Shown in pieces: positions 7,784-17,342 of a stretch of 64,000 bases of DNA (its first letter is position 1; each line of letters begins with the position of its first letter). Below the pieces are notes generated by a model. It was not told where the DNA came from. It did no database searches and saw only the letters and a program-made list of their open reading frames with translations. The translations under genes and the position numbers were made by a program. The stretch is from positions 70,871 to 134,870 of the forward strand of contig JBKBHI010000010.1 in NCBI GenBank assembly GCA_046297835.1, given 5' to 3'. This DNA is from CAMAVH01 sp046297835. GTDB taxonomy: Bacteria > Pseudomonadota > Alphaproteobacteria > SMXQ01.

Positions 7784-8759
7784 GACGCTGACCGTGAAAG
7801 ACGCCATCCTCGAAGCCTTGTTCGAGGAGATGGCGCGCGACGACCGCGTCTGCGTCATCGGCGAGGATGTGGGCGCGGCCGGCGGCGTGTTCGGCCAGAC
7901 CAAGGGCCTGTTCGACAAATTCGGCGCGGACCGCGTGGTCGACACGCCGATCTCCGAACCGGCGATCTTCGGCATGTCGGTCGGCGCGGCGATGGCCGGC
8001 ATGCGCCCGGTCGTCGAAGTGATGTTCGGCGACTTCATCACCCTGGTGATGGACCAGCTCGTCAACCAGGCGGCCAAGATCCATTACATGTCGGCCGGCG
8101 GCTACCGCGTGCCGCTGGTGCTGCGCACGGCGGTCGGCGTCGGCGGCAATCTCGGCCCGCAGCATTCGCAAAGCTTCCACGCCTGGGTCGCGCACGTGCC
8201 GGGCCTCAAAGTCGTCATGCCGCAATCGGCGGCCGACGCCAAAGGGCTGATGAAAGCGGCGATCCGCGACGACAATCCAGTGGTCTTCATCGAAGACCGC
8301 ACCACCTACAACCTCAAGGGCGAGGTGCCGGAGGGCGAGGCGGCGCTGCTGCCGCTCGGGCGCGCGAATGTCGTGCGCGCGGGCCGCGACGCCACGGTGG
8401 TCGCCGTGTCGCGCATGGTGCCGATGGCGCTGAAAGCCGCCGACATTCTCGCCGCCGAGGGGATCGAGATCGAGATCGTCGATCCGCGCAGCATCGCGCC
8501 GTTAGATGTCGAGACGATTCTGGCCTCGGCGCGCAAGACCTCGCGCGTCCTGGTGACGGACGCGGGCCATCTCGATTACGGCGTCACCGGCGAGATCGCC
8601 GCGTTGATCGCCGAGCACGCCTTCGACCACCTCGACGCGCCGGTGACGCGCCTCGGCGCGCCGGCCGTGCCGATTCCCTGCAACGCCGCGCTGGAGCCGC
8701 TGGTGGTGCCGAACGAACAGCAGATCGCCCAAAAAATCCGGGGGCTGCTGAATGCCTGA
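7773..8759 (+). CDS. ThDP-dependent dehydrogenase E1 beta subunit (canonical)
   Basis: 328 residues with all standard E1 beta landmarks: GEDVGAAGGVFGQTKGL (cofactor-activating Glu), RVVDTPISEPAI, the QLVNQAAKIHYMSAGG segment and a transketolase C domain ending in KIRGLLNA. It overlaps the upstream E1 alpha by 11 bp, so translation is coupled. It forms the working partner of the 341-residue E1 alpha. No dihydrolipoyl acyltransferase follows; the next gene is instead a third, broken E1 alpha. Confidence 0.9.
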   Translation: MPSKTLTVKDAILEALFEEMARDDRVCVIGEDVGAAGGVFGQTKGLFDKFGADRVVDTPISEPAIFGMSVGAAMAGMRPVVEVMFGDFITLVMDQLVNQAAKIHYMSAGGYRVPLVLRTAVGVGGNLGPQHSQSFHAWVAHVPGLKVVMPQSAADAKGLMKAAIRDDNPVVFIEDRTTYNLKGEVPEGEAALLPLGRANVVRAGRDATVVAVSRMVPMALKAADILAAEGIEIEIVDPRSIAPLDVETILASARKTSRVLVTDAGHLDYGVTGEIAALIAEHAFDHLDAPVTRLGAPAVPIPCNAALEPLVVPNEQQIAQKIRGLLNA

Positions 8760-8779
8760 AACCATGTCTGGGAGGACAT

Positions 8780-9070
8780 ATGCCCGAACTGCTCAACCCG
8801 GAGGCCCGCCGCTCGCTGCTTGAGCGCATGCTGCTCATGCGGCGCTTCGAGGAGATGGTCGTTCACATGGCGGCCAAGCACAAATATATCGGCCGCAACC
8901 ATCTCTATATCGGCCACGAGGGCACCGGCGCGGCGGTGATGGCGCTGCTCAAGCCCGGCGACCTCGCGCATACGACGCATCGCAACCACGGCCATATCGT
9001 CGGGCGCGGCGCCGATCCGGGCAAGGCGCTGGCCGAGATCATGGGCCGCGAGGGCGGCCGCCGCCCATGA
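8780..9070 (+). pseudogene. Truncated E1 alpha (third copy), N-terminal third only
   Basis: The reading frame has a good start (GGGAGGACAT then ATG). It encodes 96 residues closely matching the first third of the 5450-6439 E1 alpha (shared YIGRNHLYIG-, AHTTHRNHG-type segments). It breaks off at GREGG, where the paralogue continues into the ThDP-binding domain, then meets a chance stop. The cofactor motif is absent, so it cannot be an active E1. The 3' part is replaced by a truncated TctC gene on the opposite strand, overlapping by 32 bp. Either a real rearrangement breakpoint or an assembly chimera. Confidence 0.85.
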
Positions 9071-9554
9071 TCGTCTCGCGCTGGCGCGCGTCCTCCAGCG
9101 TCTTGGTCGGCGAGGTGTGCCAGGTGTAGGTGATCTCGACGATGGGCGTGGCGCGGCCGACCCAGGTGAATTTGGCGGCGTCGTATTGGATGCCGTCCGA
9201 TTCGAGCGCTTGCTCGATGGCGATGGCCTGCGGCGCGCCGCCGATCACCGTGCCGTCCTTCGGCGCGACGTTGTAGAGCCAGTTGACCATCTTGAGATGG
9301 CCGGCTCCCGGCATGTTATTGACGATGACGGTGGGGTTGCCGGGAATGTGCTTGCCGATATGGCGCGCCACCAGCCGGCCGTAAAGATCGTAGCCGCCGC
9401 CCGGATTGGTGCCGATCACCATCTCGACGTTGCGGCTTTTATAGAAGTCGGCGACGGCGTTCTGCGCCGCGGCTTCGGATGCGGCGAACGCGGCGGATGA
9501 AAAAGCGGACGCGATCAGGACCGCGCGCGGTCCTCCCTTGAGAATGGACGGCAT
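9039..9554 (-). pseudogene. Truncated TctC (Bug) family tricarboxylate/carboxylate binding protein, N-terminal half
   Basis: The frame from 9554 has an ideal GGGAGGAAAC-ATG start and a signal peptide (AVLIASAFSSAAFAASEAAAQ). TctC landmarks follow: VIGTNPGGGYDLYGRLVARHIGKHIPG, NNMPGAGHL and NWLYNVAPKDGTVIG. It stops after about 171 residues at RETIMGGG, where complete TctC proteins (about 300-330 residues) continue. A probable C-terminal fragment of such a gene lies 40 kb away at 49340-49452. The break point coincides with that of the E1 alpha fragment. Confidence 0.8.
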
Positions 9555-9602
9555 GTTTCCTCCCAGATCGTCGTTTGATGAAGATGACGAGTCATTGGTC
9601 CC

Positions 9603-9640
9603 TATCGGTTTTATCGGCCGGTTTTTATCGGCCGGTTTTA
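9603..9640. repeat. Short tandem repeat TATCGGCCGGTTTT
   Basis: Three imperfect tandem units of about 10-15 bp (TATCGGTTTT, TATCGGCCGGTTTTT, ATCGGCCGGTTTT) just upstream of the truncated TctC gene. Possibly a decayed operator array; function unknown. Confidence 0.5.
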
Positions 9641-9730
9641 TGGCGCTTATGCGGAGCGCGGTTGCGCGCAAAGCATAGGCCCGCGCGCGCGTATGCCTCC
9701 AGCCACGCGAACGCGGCTAAAATGAAACGA

Positions 9731-9753
9731 GGCGCGCCTTTTTGAAGCGCGCC
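9731..9753 (-). terminator. Probable terminator after ychF
   Basis: GGCGCGC/GCGCGCC hairpin 34 bp past the ychF stop. The minus-strand sequence beyond it is T-rich (TCGTTTCATTTT), but there is no clean U tract. Confidence 0.45.
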
Positions 9754-9786
9754 CCGCCGGACGATGGCCGTGATGATGAAATGCGG

Positions 9787-10884
<1,098 letters not shown>

Positions 10885-10888
10885 GGCG

Positions 10889-11491
10889 TTACTCTTTCTT
10901 CGCGTTCGGCAGCGGCGCTTCAGGCGCCGGCGCCAGCAGGTGGACTTTGTTCATGAAGCCGGTCTCGTCGCCCTTGGCGAGAGCCGGAAACGCGTCGGCG
11001 ATGGCGTCGCACCAGGTCTCGACGAAGGCGCGCTCGCTTTTGGCGAAATTGCCGAGCACGTAGCCGGTGACGAGATGCTTCTCGCCGGGATGGCCGATGC
11101 CGAGGCGCAGTCGCAGGTAATCCTGGCCGATATGCTGATCGAGGCTGCGCAGGCCGTTGTGGCCCGCCGCGCCGCCGCCGCGCTTCACGCGCATCTTGCC
11201 GAAGCGCAGATCGAGCTCGTCGTGCAGGGCGATCGTCTCGTCCAGTCCGATCTTATAGAACTGCGACGCGGCCGCCGCCGCCTGGCCGGAGAGGTTCATG
11301 AAGGTGGCGGGCTTGAGCGCGATCGTCTTGACGCCGCCGATGACGCCCTCGGCGATCTCGCCCTGGAATTTCTTGCGCCAGGGGCCGAAGCCGTGACGGC
11401 GCACGATGGCGTCGAGCGCCATGAAGCCGATGTTGTGCCGTTGCCCGGCATGGTCCGGCCCGGGGTTGCCGAGGCCCACCAAAAGGAGCAT
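10889..11491 (-). CDS. pth: Peptidyl-tRNA hydrolase
   Basis: 200 residues. The family signature GLGNPGPDHAGQRHNIGF carries the catalytic His, and KPATFMNLSG and HDELDLRFGKMRVKRGGGAAGHNGLRS hold the other active-site residues. It frees tRNA from peptidyl-tRNAs that drop off the ribosome. It lies in the conserved rplY-pth-ychF order, about 100 bp downstream of rplY and 4 bp upstream of ychF. The C-terminal tail is slightly extended and rich in Ala and Pro. Confidence 0.97.
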   Translation of the reverse strand: MLLLVGLGNPGPDHAGQRHNIGFMALDAIVRRHGFGPWRKKFQGEIAEGVIGGVKTIALKPATFMNLSGQAAAAASQFYKIGLDETIALHDELDLRFGKMRVKRGGGAAGHNGLRSLDQHIGQDYLRLRLGIGHPGEKHLVTGYVLGNFAKSERAFVETWCDAIADAFPALAKGDETGFMNKVHLLAPAPEAPLPNAKKE

Positions 11492-11529
11492 GTCGCCTCG
11501 CTAGGCAGAAGCTGGGCTGGAAAGCGGCG

Positions 11530-11579
11530 CGGGGCGAGAGCGCCCCGAAACGAAACCGGCCGGCGCGAGCGCCGGCCGG
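11530..11579 (-). terminator. Two tandem hairpins downstream of rplY
   Basis: Between rplY and pth. The first is a 9-bp stem (CCGGCCGGC at 11556-11564 with 11571-11579), followed on the minus strand by TTTCGTTTC. The second is a 7-bp stem (11530-11536 with 11541-11547). They are more likely partial terminators or mRNA-stabilising structures than full stops, since pth has no obvious promoter of its own. Confidence 0.5.
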
Positions 11580-11588
11580 ATCGCGGTC

Positions 11589-12275
11589 TTACTTCTTCGC
11601 CGGCGCCTTGGCGGCGGCGGCGGGCGCCGCAGCCTTCGCCCCGGCGGCGGGAGCCGCCTTGGGGTCCGCGGCAGCGGCGGCAGCGGCCGGACGCTCTTCC
11701 TCGACCTGCACCGTCGGCGCGGCCACCGTGGCGACGGTGAAGTCGCGGTCGGTGATCGTCGGGCGCACGCCGTCAGGCAGAGCGATGGCGCTGATGTGGA
11801 TCGAATCGCCGATTTCACGGCCGGCGAGGTCGATGGTGATGTGCTGCGGGATCGCGGCCACCGGGCAGATCAACTCGATCTCGTGGCGGACGATGTTCAG
11901 CACGCCGCCCTTCTTGAGACCGGGCGACTGGCCTTCGTTGATGAACTGCACCGGCACTTCGACCGTGACCGTGGCGTTGGCCGACACGCGCATGAAGTCG
12001 ACGTGGATCGGCTGGTCGGTCACGGGGTGATACTGCACGTCGCGCGGCAGCACGCGGTGCGTCTTGCCGTCCACGTCGATGTCGACGAGGCGGGTGAAGA
12101 AGCCGGAGCGGCCGACCTGCTGCTTGAGCGCCTTGGGGTCGAGCGCGATCAGGGCGGGGGCCTCTTTATTGCCGTAAACGACGGCCGGAATCTGTCCGGC
12201 GCGACGCGTGGCACGGGCGGCCCCCTTTCCGGCCCGCTCCCGCGCGGAGGCGGGAAGACTGACGATATCAGCCAT
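11589..12275 (-). CDS. rplY: 50S ribosomal protein L25/general stress protein Ctc
   Basis: 228 residues: the long Ctc form, with an L25 5S-rRNA-binding domain at residues 1-95 (RAGQIPAVVYGNKEAP ... DVQYHPVTDQPIHVDFMRV) and a TL5 C-terminal beta domain (about 100-185). A low-complexity Ala/Pro/Lys tail (about 190-228) then ends in APAKK. The ATG at 12275 follows AGGAGAG. It binds 5S rRNA in the large subunit. It is the first gene of the rplY-pth-ychF unit; prs lies upstream behind a hairpin. Confidence 0.95.
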   Translation of the reverse strand: MADIVSLPASARERAGKGAARATRRAGQIPAVVYGNKEAPALIALDPKALKQQVGRSGFFTRLVDIDVDGKTHRVLPRDVQYHPVTDQPIHVDFMRVSANATVTVEVPVQFINEGQSPGLKKGGVLNIVRHEIELICPVAAIPQHITIDLAGREIGDSIHISAIALPDGVRPTITDRDFTVATVAAPTVQVEEERPAAAAAAADPKAAPAAGAKAAAPAAAAKAPAKK

Positions 12276-12328
12276 TATTCTCTCCTATCATGCGGGCAGG
12301 CCGTCAGGGGCGCTGCGCGCAATATAAA

Positions 12329-12354
12329 GCGCCGGCCTCCAGGGGTGCCGGCGC
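12329..12354. terminator. Terminator between prs and rplY
   Basis: 8-bp stem GCGCCGGC/GCCGGCGC with a 10-nt loop, TTTATATT on the minus-strand exit and GGTTTT on the plus-strand exit. Likely the prs terminator. Confidence 0.55.
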
Positions 12355-12454
12355 GGTTTTGGGAACGGCGGAATGTAAGGGTTTCGGCCGGGGAGATCAA
12401 CCGGCCAGCCGGGATTCGCGCGGAATCCCAAGAACTGCAAATAATCGAATTAAA

Positions 12455-13390
<936 letters not shown>

Positions 13391-13570
13391 GGACGTGCCC
13401 CTTTGTCGCTGGAACGCCGGGACCCCGGCGCGCGCGGACTTTATCAACGTGACATGAGGCTGTAAACGCCCGGTCGGACCGTTTGCGCGATGCCGCCGCC
13501 CTGTTGCAAGCGCGTCGCAGCGCGGCTCCGAATAGGGTTAAAAACCGCCGTTACAGGCCGTGCGGCGGGC

Positions 13571-14527
13571 TTATCGGCTGACCGGATTGAGGCGAGCCGC
13601 CGCGTCGGCCTGCACCATCTGCTGCAACAGGTCGATGATGCCGGGCGTCGCCGCTTCGGCGATCAGGAAGGCGAGATCGCCCCAAGCCCCGGCCAGCGCG
13701 GCGCGGGGCACGTCGTTGGCTTGCGAAATGACGCCGATCTCGCGCCCGTCGGGGCGCAGCACGGTCCACGAGACTTTCAGATTGTCCTCCGGCGGGCCGC
13801 CTCCCATCGCGGCAGCGCGCGCTGCTGGCGCGATCTCGATCGCGCCCATGACGATGGCCCCGTTCTCGGCGATCGAGTCGCCCACCGTCAGCCCGGCCTG
13901 CTTGAGGTGGTATTCGAGCGCGCGGGCCATGGCTTGCGGTCCTGCCCCCGGCACGCCGTCGACGCCGGCGATGGTCACGCGCGGCAGCTCGCCGACGTCC
14001 GGCGGAATGCCCTCCGCTTCGTCGAGATGGCGTTCGACGCCGCGCACCACATCGGCGGCGATGGCGGTGCGCAAGGCCGGCGACAGGCTCTGCCAATCGG
14101 CCGCCGTGGCGCGCGGCTCGCTGACGAAGGCGGCGATCTCGCGCCCATCGACGCCGACGAGCCGCCAATCGAGCCGCAGCGGGCCGTTCTCGCGCGTCTG
14201 CGCCAGCGTGCCGGCGAGCGTCGGACGGCTCGGGCGCCGGGCGGCGCGCGCCCCGGCGGCCGCCTCGGCCGGGGTCAGCGCCGGAATGTCGGCGTCGCGC
14301 AGCGCCAGCACCACGGCGTCGGCGATGACGTCGCCCGGCACTTCGTCGTGGTTCGGCGTCGCCACCGGCGCGACGATCAGGCCGGCGCGCAGCCCGGGCT
14401 TGAGCAGCGGATTGCTGAACGGCGTCTGATGCTGGAACGGCGACGGCGGATCGCCGCAAGCCGCGAGCGCCAACGCCAGTCCGGCGAATAGCGTCTTACG
14501 AAATGACGGGATATTAAGAGATAACAC
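13571..14527 (-). CDS. Putative outer-membrane or periplasmic lipoprotein, unknown function
   Basis: 318 residues, probable GTG start. The N-terminus has a lipoprotein signal peptide with lipobox LAAC (Cys about residue 24). The rest is soluble, Ala/Pro rich, with two similar-looking halves: each has a phrase like LDWRLVGVDGREIAAFV / VSWTVLRPDGREIGVIS about 150 residues apart, hinting at an internal duplication. No catalytic motif is seen. It is co-directional with lgt, midA and pgeF upstream, and its start overlaps a 22-codon hydrophobic ORF, suggesting translational coupling. Confidence 0.75.
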   Translation of the reverse strand: MLSLNIPSFRKTLFAGLALALAACGDPPSPFQHQTPFSNPLLKPGLRAGLIVAPVATPNHDEVPGDVIADAVVLALRDADIPALTPAEAAAGARAARRPSRPTLAGTLAQTRENGPLRLDWRLVGVDGREIAAFVSEPRATAADWQSLSPALRTAIAADVVRGVERHLDEAEGIPPDVGELPRVTIAGVDGVPGAGPQAMARALEYHLKQAGLTVGDSIAENGAIVMGAIEIAPAARAAAMGGGPPEDNLKVSWTVLRPDGREIGVISQANDVPRAALAGAWGDLAFLIAEAATPGIIDLLQQMVQADAAARLNPVSR

Positions 14528-14582
14528 AGGCCACCATCATGCCGAGGATCAGGACGAAGGTGAAAATGATGAGATGCGGCAT
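14514..14582 (-). CDS. Possible 22-residue membrane peptide
   Basis: A tiny frame starting 5 nt after the pgeF stop encodes MPHLIIFTFVLILGMMVACVIS, one predicted transmembrane helix. It overlaps the start of the lipoprotein gene by 14 bp. It fills exactly the gap between two genes of the run and could couple their translation, or encode a real micro-membrane protein. There is no clear Shine-Dalgarno sequence, so support is limited. Confidence 0.35.
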   Translation of the reverse strand: MPHLIIFTFVLILGMMVACVIS

Positions 14583-14587
14583 GGCGT

Positions 14588-15370
14588 CTAGGCGAGCGCG
14601 ATGGCCGACAGGCCGCGGCCGTAATCGCTCTCGCCGCGCAGGCAGGCGCGGCGGTAGCTGAAGAAGCGCTCTTCATCCTTGCAGGTGTCGAACGGCAAGG
14701 CTTCCGCGCCGCCGACGCCGAGTTTCTTCAGCTTGGCGACGACATAGCCGGGCAGATCGAAGCGCCATTTGCCGATCATGGTCGGGTCGGGCATGAAGAA
14801 GCGCGCGTTGGCGTTGTCCTCGGCGAGGAACGGCGCGGGAAACTCGCCGCCGACCTGATAGGAGAGGCGGCCGATGCAGGGGCCGACGGCGGCGGCGATG
14901 CGCGCGCGGCGCGCGCCGAGCTTCTCCATCTCGGCCAGCGTCGCCTCGATCACGCCGCCGACCGCGCCTTTCCAGCCGGCGTGCGCCGCGCCGATCACGC
15001 CGGCCTGCGCGTCGGCGAGCAGCACCGGCGCGCAATCGGCGGTGAGGATGCCGAGGGCGACGCCGGGCTTGTCGGTGACGAGGGCGTCGACCTTCGGCCC
15101 TTTGCCCGGCACCCATGGCGTATCGACCACGGCGACGTCGGGGCTATGCACCTGATGAGCGGTGACGAGCGCGCTCTCCGGCAGATCGAACAGGCCGGCG
15201 GCGCGGCGGCGGTTCTCGCGCACATGGTCCGGATCGTCGTTCGAGCCGAGACCGACGTTGAGCGCGGCGAAGATGCCGGCGCTGACGCCGCCCTGGCGCG
15301 TGAAGAAGGCGTGCCGCACCGTCTCGCCGCCGAGCAGCGCCGATTGCAGCGTGGGGAGCGTCTCGCGCAT
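14588..15370 (-). CDS. pgeF: Peptidoglycan editing factor PgeF (DUF152, laccase-like multicopper fold)
   Basis: 260 residues. The family metal-site residues are visible: His in VTAHQVHSPDV, Cys in ILTADCAPVLLAD and His in GAAHAGWKGAVGG. PgeF removes mis-incorporated serine-containing muropeptide precursors; homologues also show purine nucleoside phosphorylase activity. The ATG at 15370 is preferred over a TTG three bases upstream. It is the third gene of the conserved lgt-midA-pgeF run. Confidence 0.93.
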   Translation of the reverse strand: MRETLPTLQSALLGGETVRHAFFTRQGGVSAGIFAALNVGLGSNDDPDHVRENRRRAAGLFDLPESALVTAHQVHSPDVAVVDTPWVPGKGPKVDALVTDKPGVALGILTADCAPVLLADAQAGVIGAAHAGWKGAVGGVIEATLAEMEKLGARRARIAAAVGPCIGRLSYQVGGEFPAPFLAEDNANARFFMPDPTMIGKWRFDLPGYVVAKLKKLGVGGAEALPFDTCKDEERFFSYRRACLRGESDYGRGLSAIALA

Positions 15371-15386
15371 CAAGCCGTCTCGCCTA

Positions 15387-16478
15387 TCAAGACGTTTCTG
15401 GGAAGCCGGGCGGCGGATCGCCGGTTTTGCCGCCGGTCAGCGCCAGGACTTTGAACAAAGTGCCCATCTCGGTCGGCGCGATCAAGCGCTTCACCGCGAG
15501 GGCGATCTTGCCGGCCCGATCGGGGTCGCTGCGGACGAGAACCTGGGCGCGATGGCCGATGCCGAGCGTCTCCAGGAACGGGCCTTGCTCGACCGGGCCG
15601 AAGGCGCGCGCGCCGGCTTTGCGCGCAGTCTCGGCCAGCGCCGCGAAATCCACCAGCGAGGTGATGTCGGCGCTGCCCGGCTCGATCAGCGGGTCGTGGC
15701 GCGCGTGGCCGCGCATGGCTTGCAGCGTGTCGCCGGTCTCGCCGCCGGCGGTGCCGTAATCGACGATCAGCGCCGCGCCGCCGAACATGGCGAGGCGCTC
15801 GGCGAGCTGCTTGACGATGAGGTCGGCGCCGGGGCGCGTCTCGCGAATCTCGCCCTCGCGCCCGGGCGCGCTCATGGCGCTCATGCGATAGGCTTGCGGC
15901 CCGACGACGAAGGCGAACTCGTCCGATTCGGTCAGGCCGACGCGGCGCTCGAACCAAGCCCCGTTGGTATAGATGTATTGCTCGATCGGCAGCGCGTCGA
16001 AAAATTCGTTGGCGATCAGGAACAGCGGCCCGGGCGGCAGTTCGGACAGCTTGTCGTGCCACACCGGCGCGCCGGTCTGCGCCTGATAGGGCGCGAGCGC
16101 GCGCGCTTGCGCGGCGCGCAGCACCGGATTGGTCTCCACCAGATGCAGCTGCACGGCGGTGTGGAAATTGGCGAGCTGCGAGGTGGCGCGCAGCGCGTCG
16201 GCCATCAAGGTGCCGCGCCCGGGGCCGAGCTCGACGAGATGGGCGTCTTCGGGGCCGCCGGCGTTCTGCCAAGCGACCGCCAGCCAAGCGCCGACCAGCT
16301 CGCCGAACATCTGGCTGATCTCGGGCGCGGTAACGAAATCGCCGGCCGCGCCGAGCGGATCGCGCGTGCGGTAATAGCCGTGCGCCGGATCGTTGAGCGC
16401 CGCGTCCATGTAGCGCGCGAGCGGGATCGGGCCGACGCGGCGAATTTCCTCGCGCAGCGTGTCGGCCAAGCCACTCAT
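15387..16478 (-). CDS. SAM-dependent methyltransferase, MidA/NDUFAF7 family (DUF185)
   Basis: 363 residues. The SAM-binding motif VELGPGRGTLMADAL follows an N-terminal segment typical of this family (GYYRTRDPLGAAGDFVTAPEISQMFGELVG). ANEFFDALPI and VDYGTAGGETGDTLQAMRGH are also signature stretches. In mitochondria the homologue methylates an arginine of complex I subunit NDUFS2; in alphaproteobacteria a parallel role in complex I assembly is likely. It lies 13 bp after lgt and 16 bp before pgeF, a conserved order. Confidence 0.93.
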   Translation of the reverse strand: MSGLADTLREEIRRVGPIPLARYMDAALNDPAHGYYRTRDPLGAAGDFVTAPEISQMFGELVGAWLAVAWQNAGGPEDAHLVELGPGRGTLMADALRATSQLANFHTAVQLHLVETNPVLRAAQARALAPYQAQTGAPVWHDKLSELPPGPLFLIANEFFDALPIEQYIYTNGAWFERRVGLTESDEFAFVVGPQAYRMSAMSAPGREGEIRETRPGADLIVKQLAERLAMFGGAALIVDYGTAGGETGDTLQAMRGHARHDPLIEPGSADITSLVDFAALAETARKAGARAFGPVEQGPFLETLGIGHRAQVLVRSDPDRAGKIALAVKRLIAPTEMGTLFKVLALTGGKTGDPPPGFPETS

Positions 16479-16491
16479 TTGTTGTAACTCG

Positions 16492-17295
16492 TCATTTTGC
16501 GGGAGCCGCGAGCGGCTTGGCCGTGGCGATGAGCCACAGGCCGGCGAGGATCAGCGGGATCGAGAGAAGCTGGCCCATGGTCGCGCCGGCGTACAGGAAG
16601 CCGAGCTGCGCGTCGGGGTGGCGCACGAACTCGACGCCGAAGCGCGCCGCGCCGTAGCCGGCGAGGAATATGCCGGCGAGCAGGCCGGGCCGCTGGATGG
16701 CGCGCGTGCGGTGCGCCAGCCAAGCGAGCAGCAGGAACAGCACAAGGCCTTCGAAGAAGGCTTCGTAAAGCTGGCTCGGATGGCGCGGCTGGCCGTCGCT
16801 ATGCGGGAACACCATCGCCCAGGAGACGTCGGTGACGCGGCCGTAGAGCTCGCCGTTGATGAAGTTGGCGATGCGGCCGAGCAGCAGGCCGATCGGCACG
16901 GCGCAGCACAGAATGTCGCCGACGCGTTTGATGGCGAGCTTGCGCGTCAGGCAGAAAATGATCAGCGCGACGATGACGCCCATGAGGCCGCCGTGGAACG
17001 ACATGCCGCCGCGCCACACGGCGATCAGCGTCAGCGGATCGTTGGCGATGCCGCCCGGCAGATAGAACAGCACGTAGCCGATGCGGCCGCCGAGGATGAC
17101 GCCGAGCGTCGCCCACAAGAGGAAGTCGTCGACATCCTTGCCCGACATGATCTCGGGAAAGCGCCGCGCCAGATGCAGCATATAGCGCCAGCCGAGCATC
17201 AGGCCGACGACATAGGCGAGCGCGTACCAGCGGATGGCGATGGGGCCGATCTCGATCAGCACCGGGTCGATGACGGGGAAGGGGATGGCGAACAT
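16492..17295 (-). CDS. lgt: Prolipoprotein diacylglyceryl transferase
   Basis: 267 residues with about seven membrane helices. Hallmarks are the GGMSFHGGLMG segment (essential His-Gly-Gly) and the signature GRIANFINGELYGRVTDV. It adds diacylglycerol to the lipobox cysteine of exported prolipoproteins at the inner membrane. A lipoprotein gene lies further down the same run (13571-14527). The start at 17295 gives the usual MFAIPFPVIDPVLIEIGPIAIRWYAL N-terminus. Confidence 0.97.
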   Translation of the reverse strand: MFAIPFPVIDPVLIEIGPIAIRWYALAYVVGLMLGWRYMLHLARRFPEIMSGKDVDDFLLWATLGVILGGRIGYVLFYLPGGIANDPLTLIAVWRGGMSFHGGLMGVIVALIIFCLTRKLAIKRVGDILCCAVPIGLLLGRIANFINGELYGRVTDVSWAMVFPHSDGQPRHPSQLYEAFFEGLVLFLLLAWLAHRTRAIQRPGLLAGIFLAGYGAARFGVEFVRHPDAQLGFLYAGATMGQLLSIPLILAGLWLIATAKPLAAPAK

Positions 17296-17342
17296 GCGGA
17301 ACTCGCGCTGGGGAAAACGTGGCGTCTAACGATAAGGCCGAA

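Noticed and set aside
5450..8077. An 875-codon minus-strand open frame
   Set aside because: The true E1 alpha begins at the TTG at 6439 with a good ribosome-binding site; the upstream part is antisense to the plus-strand E1 pair.
9038..9071. Possible invertible-promoter switch at the E1 alpha/TctC junction
   Set aside because: The 9-bp inverted repeats are only 16 bp apart and enclose no promoter; no recombinase gene is near. A rearrangement scar fits better.
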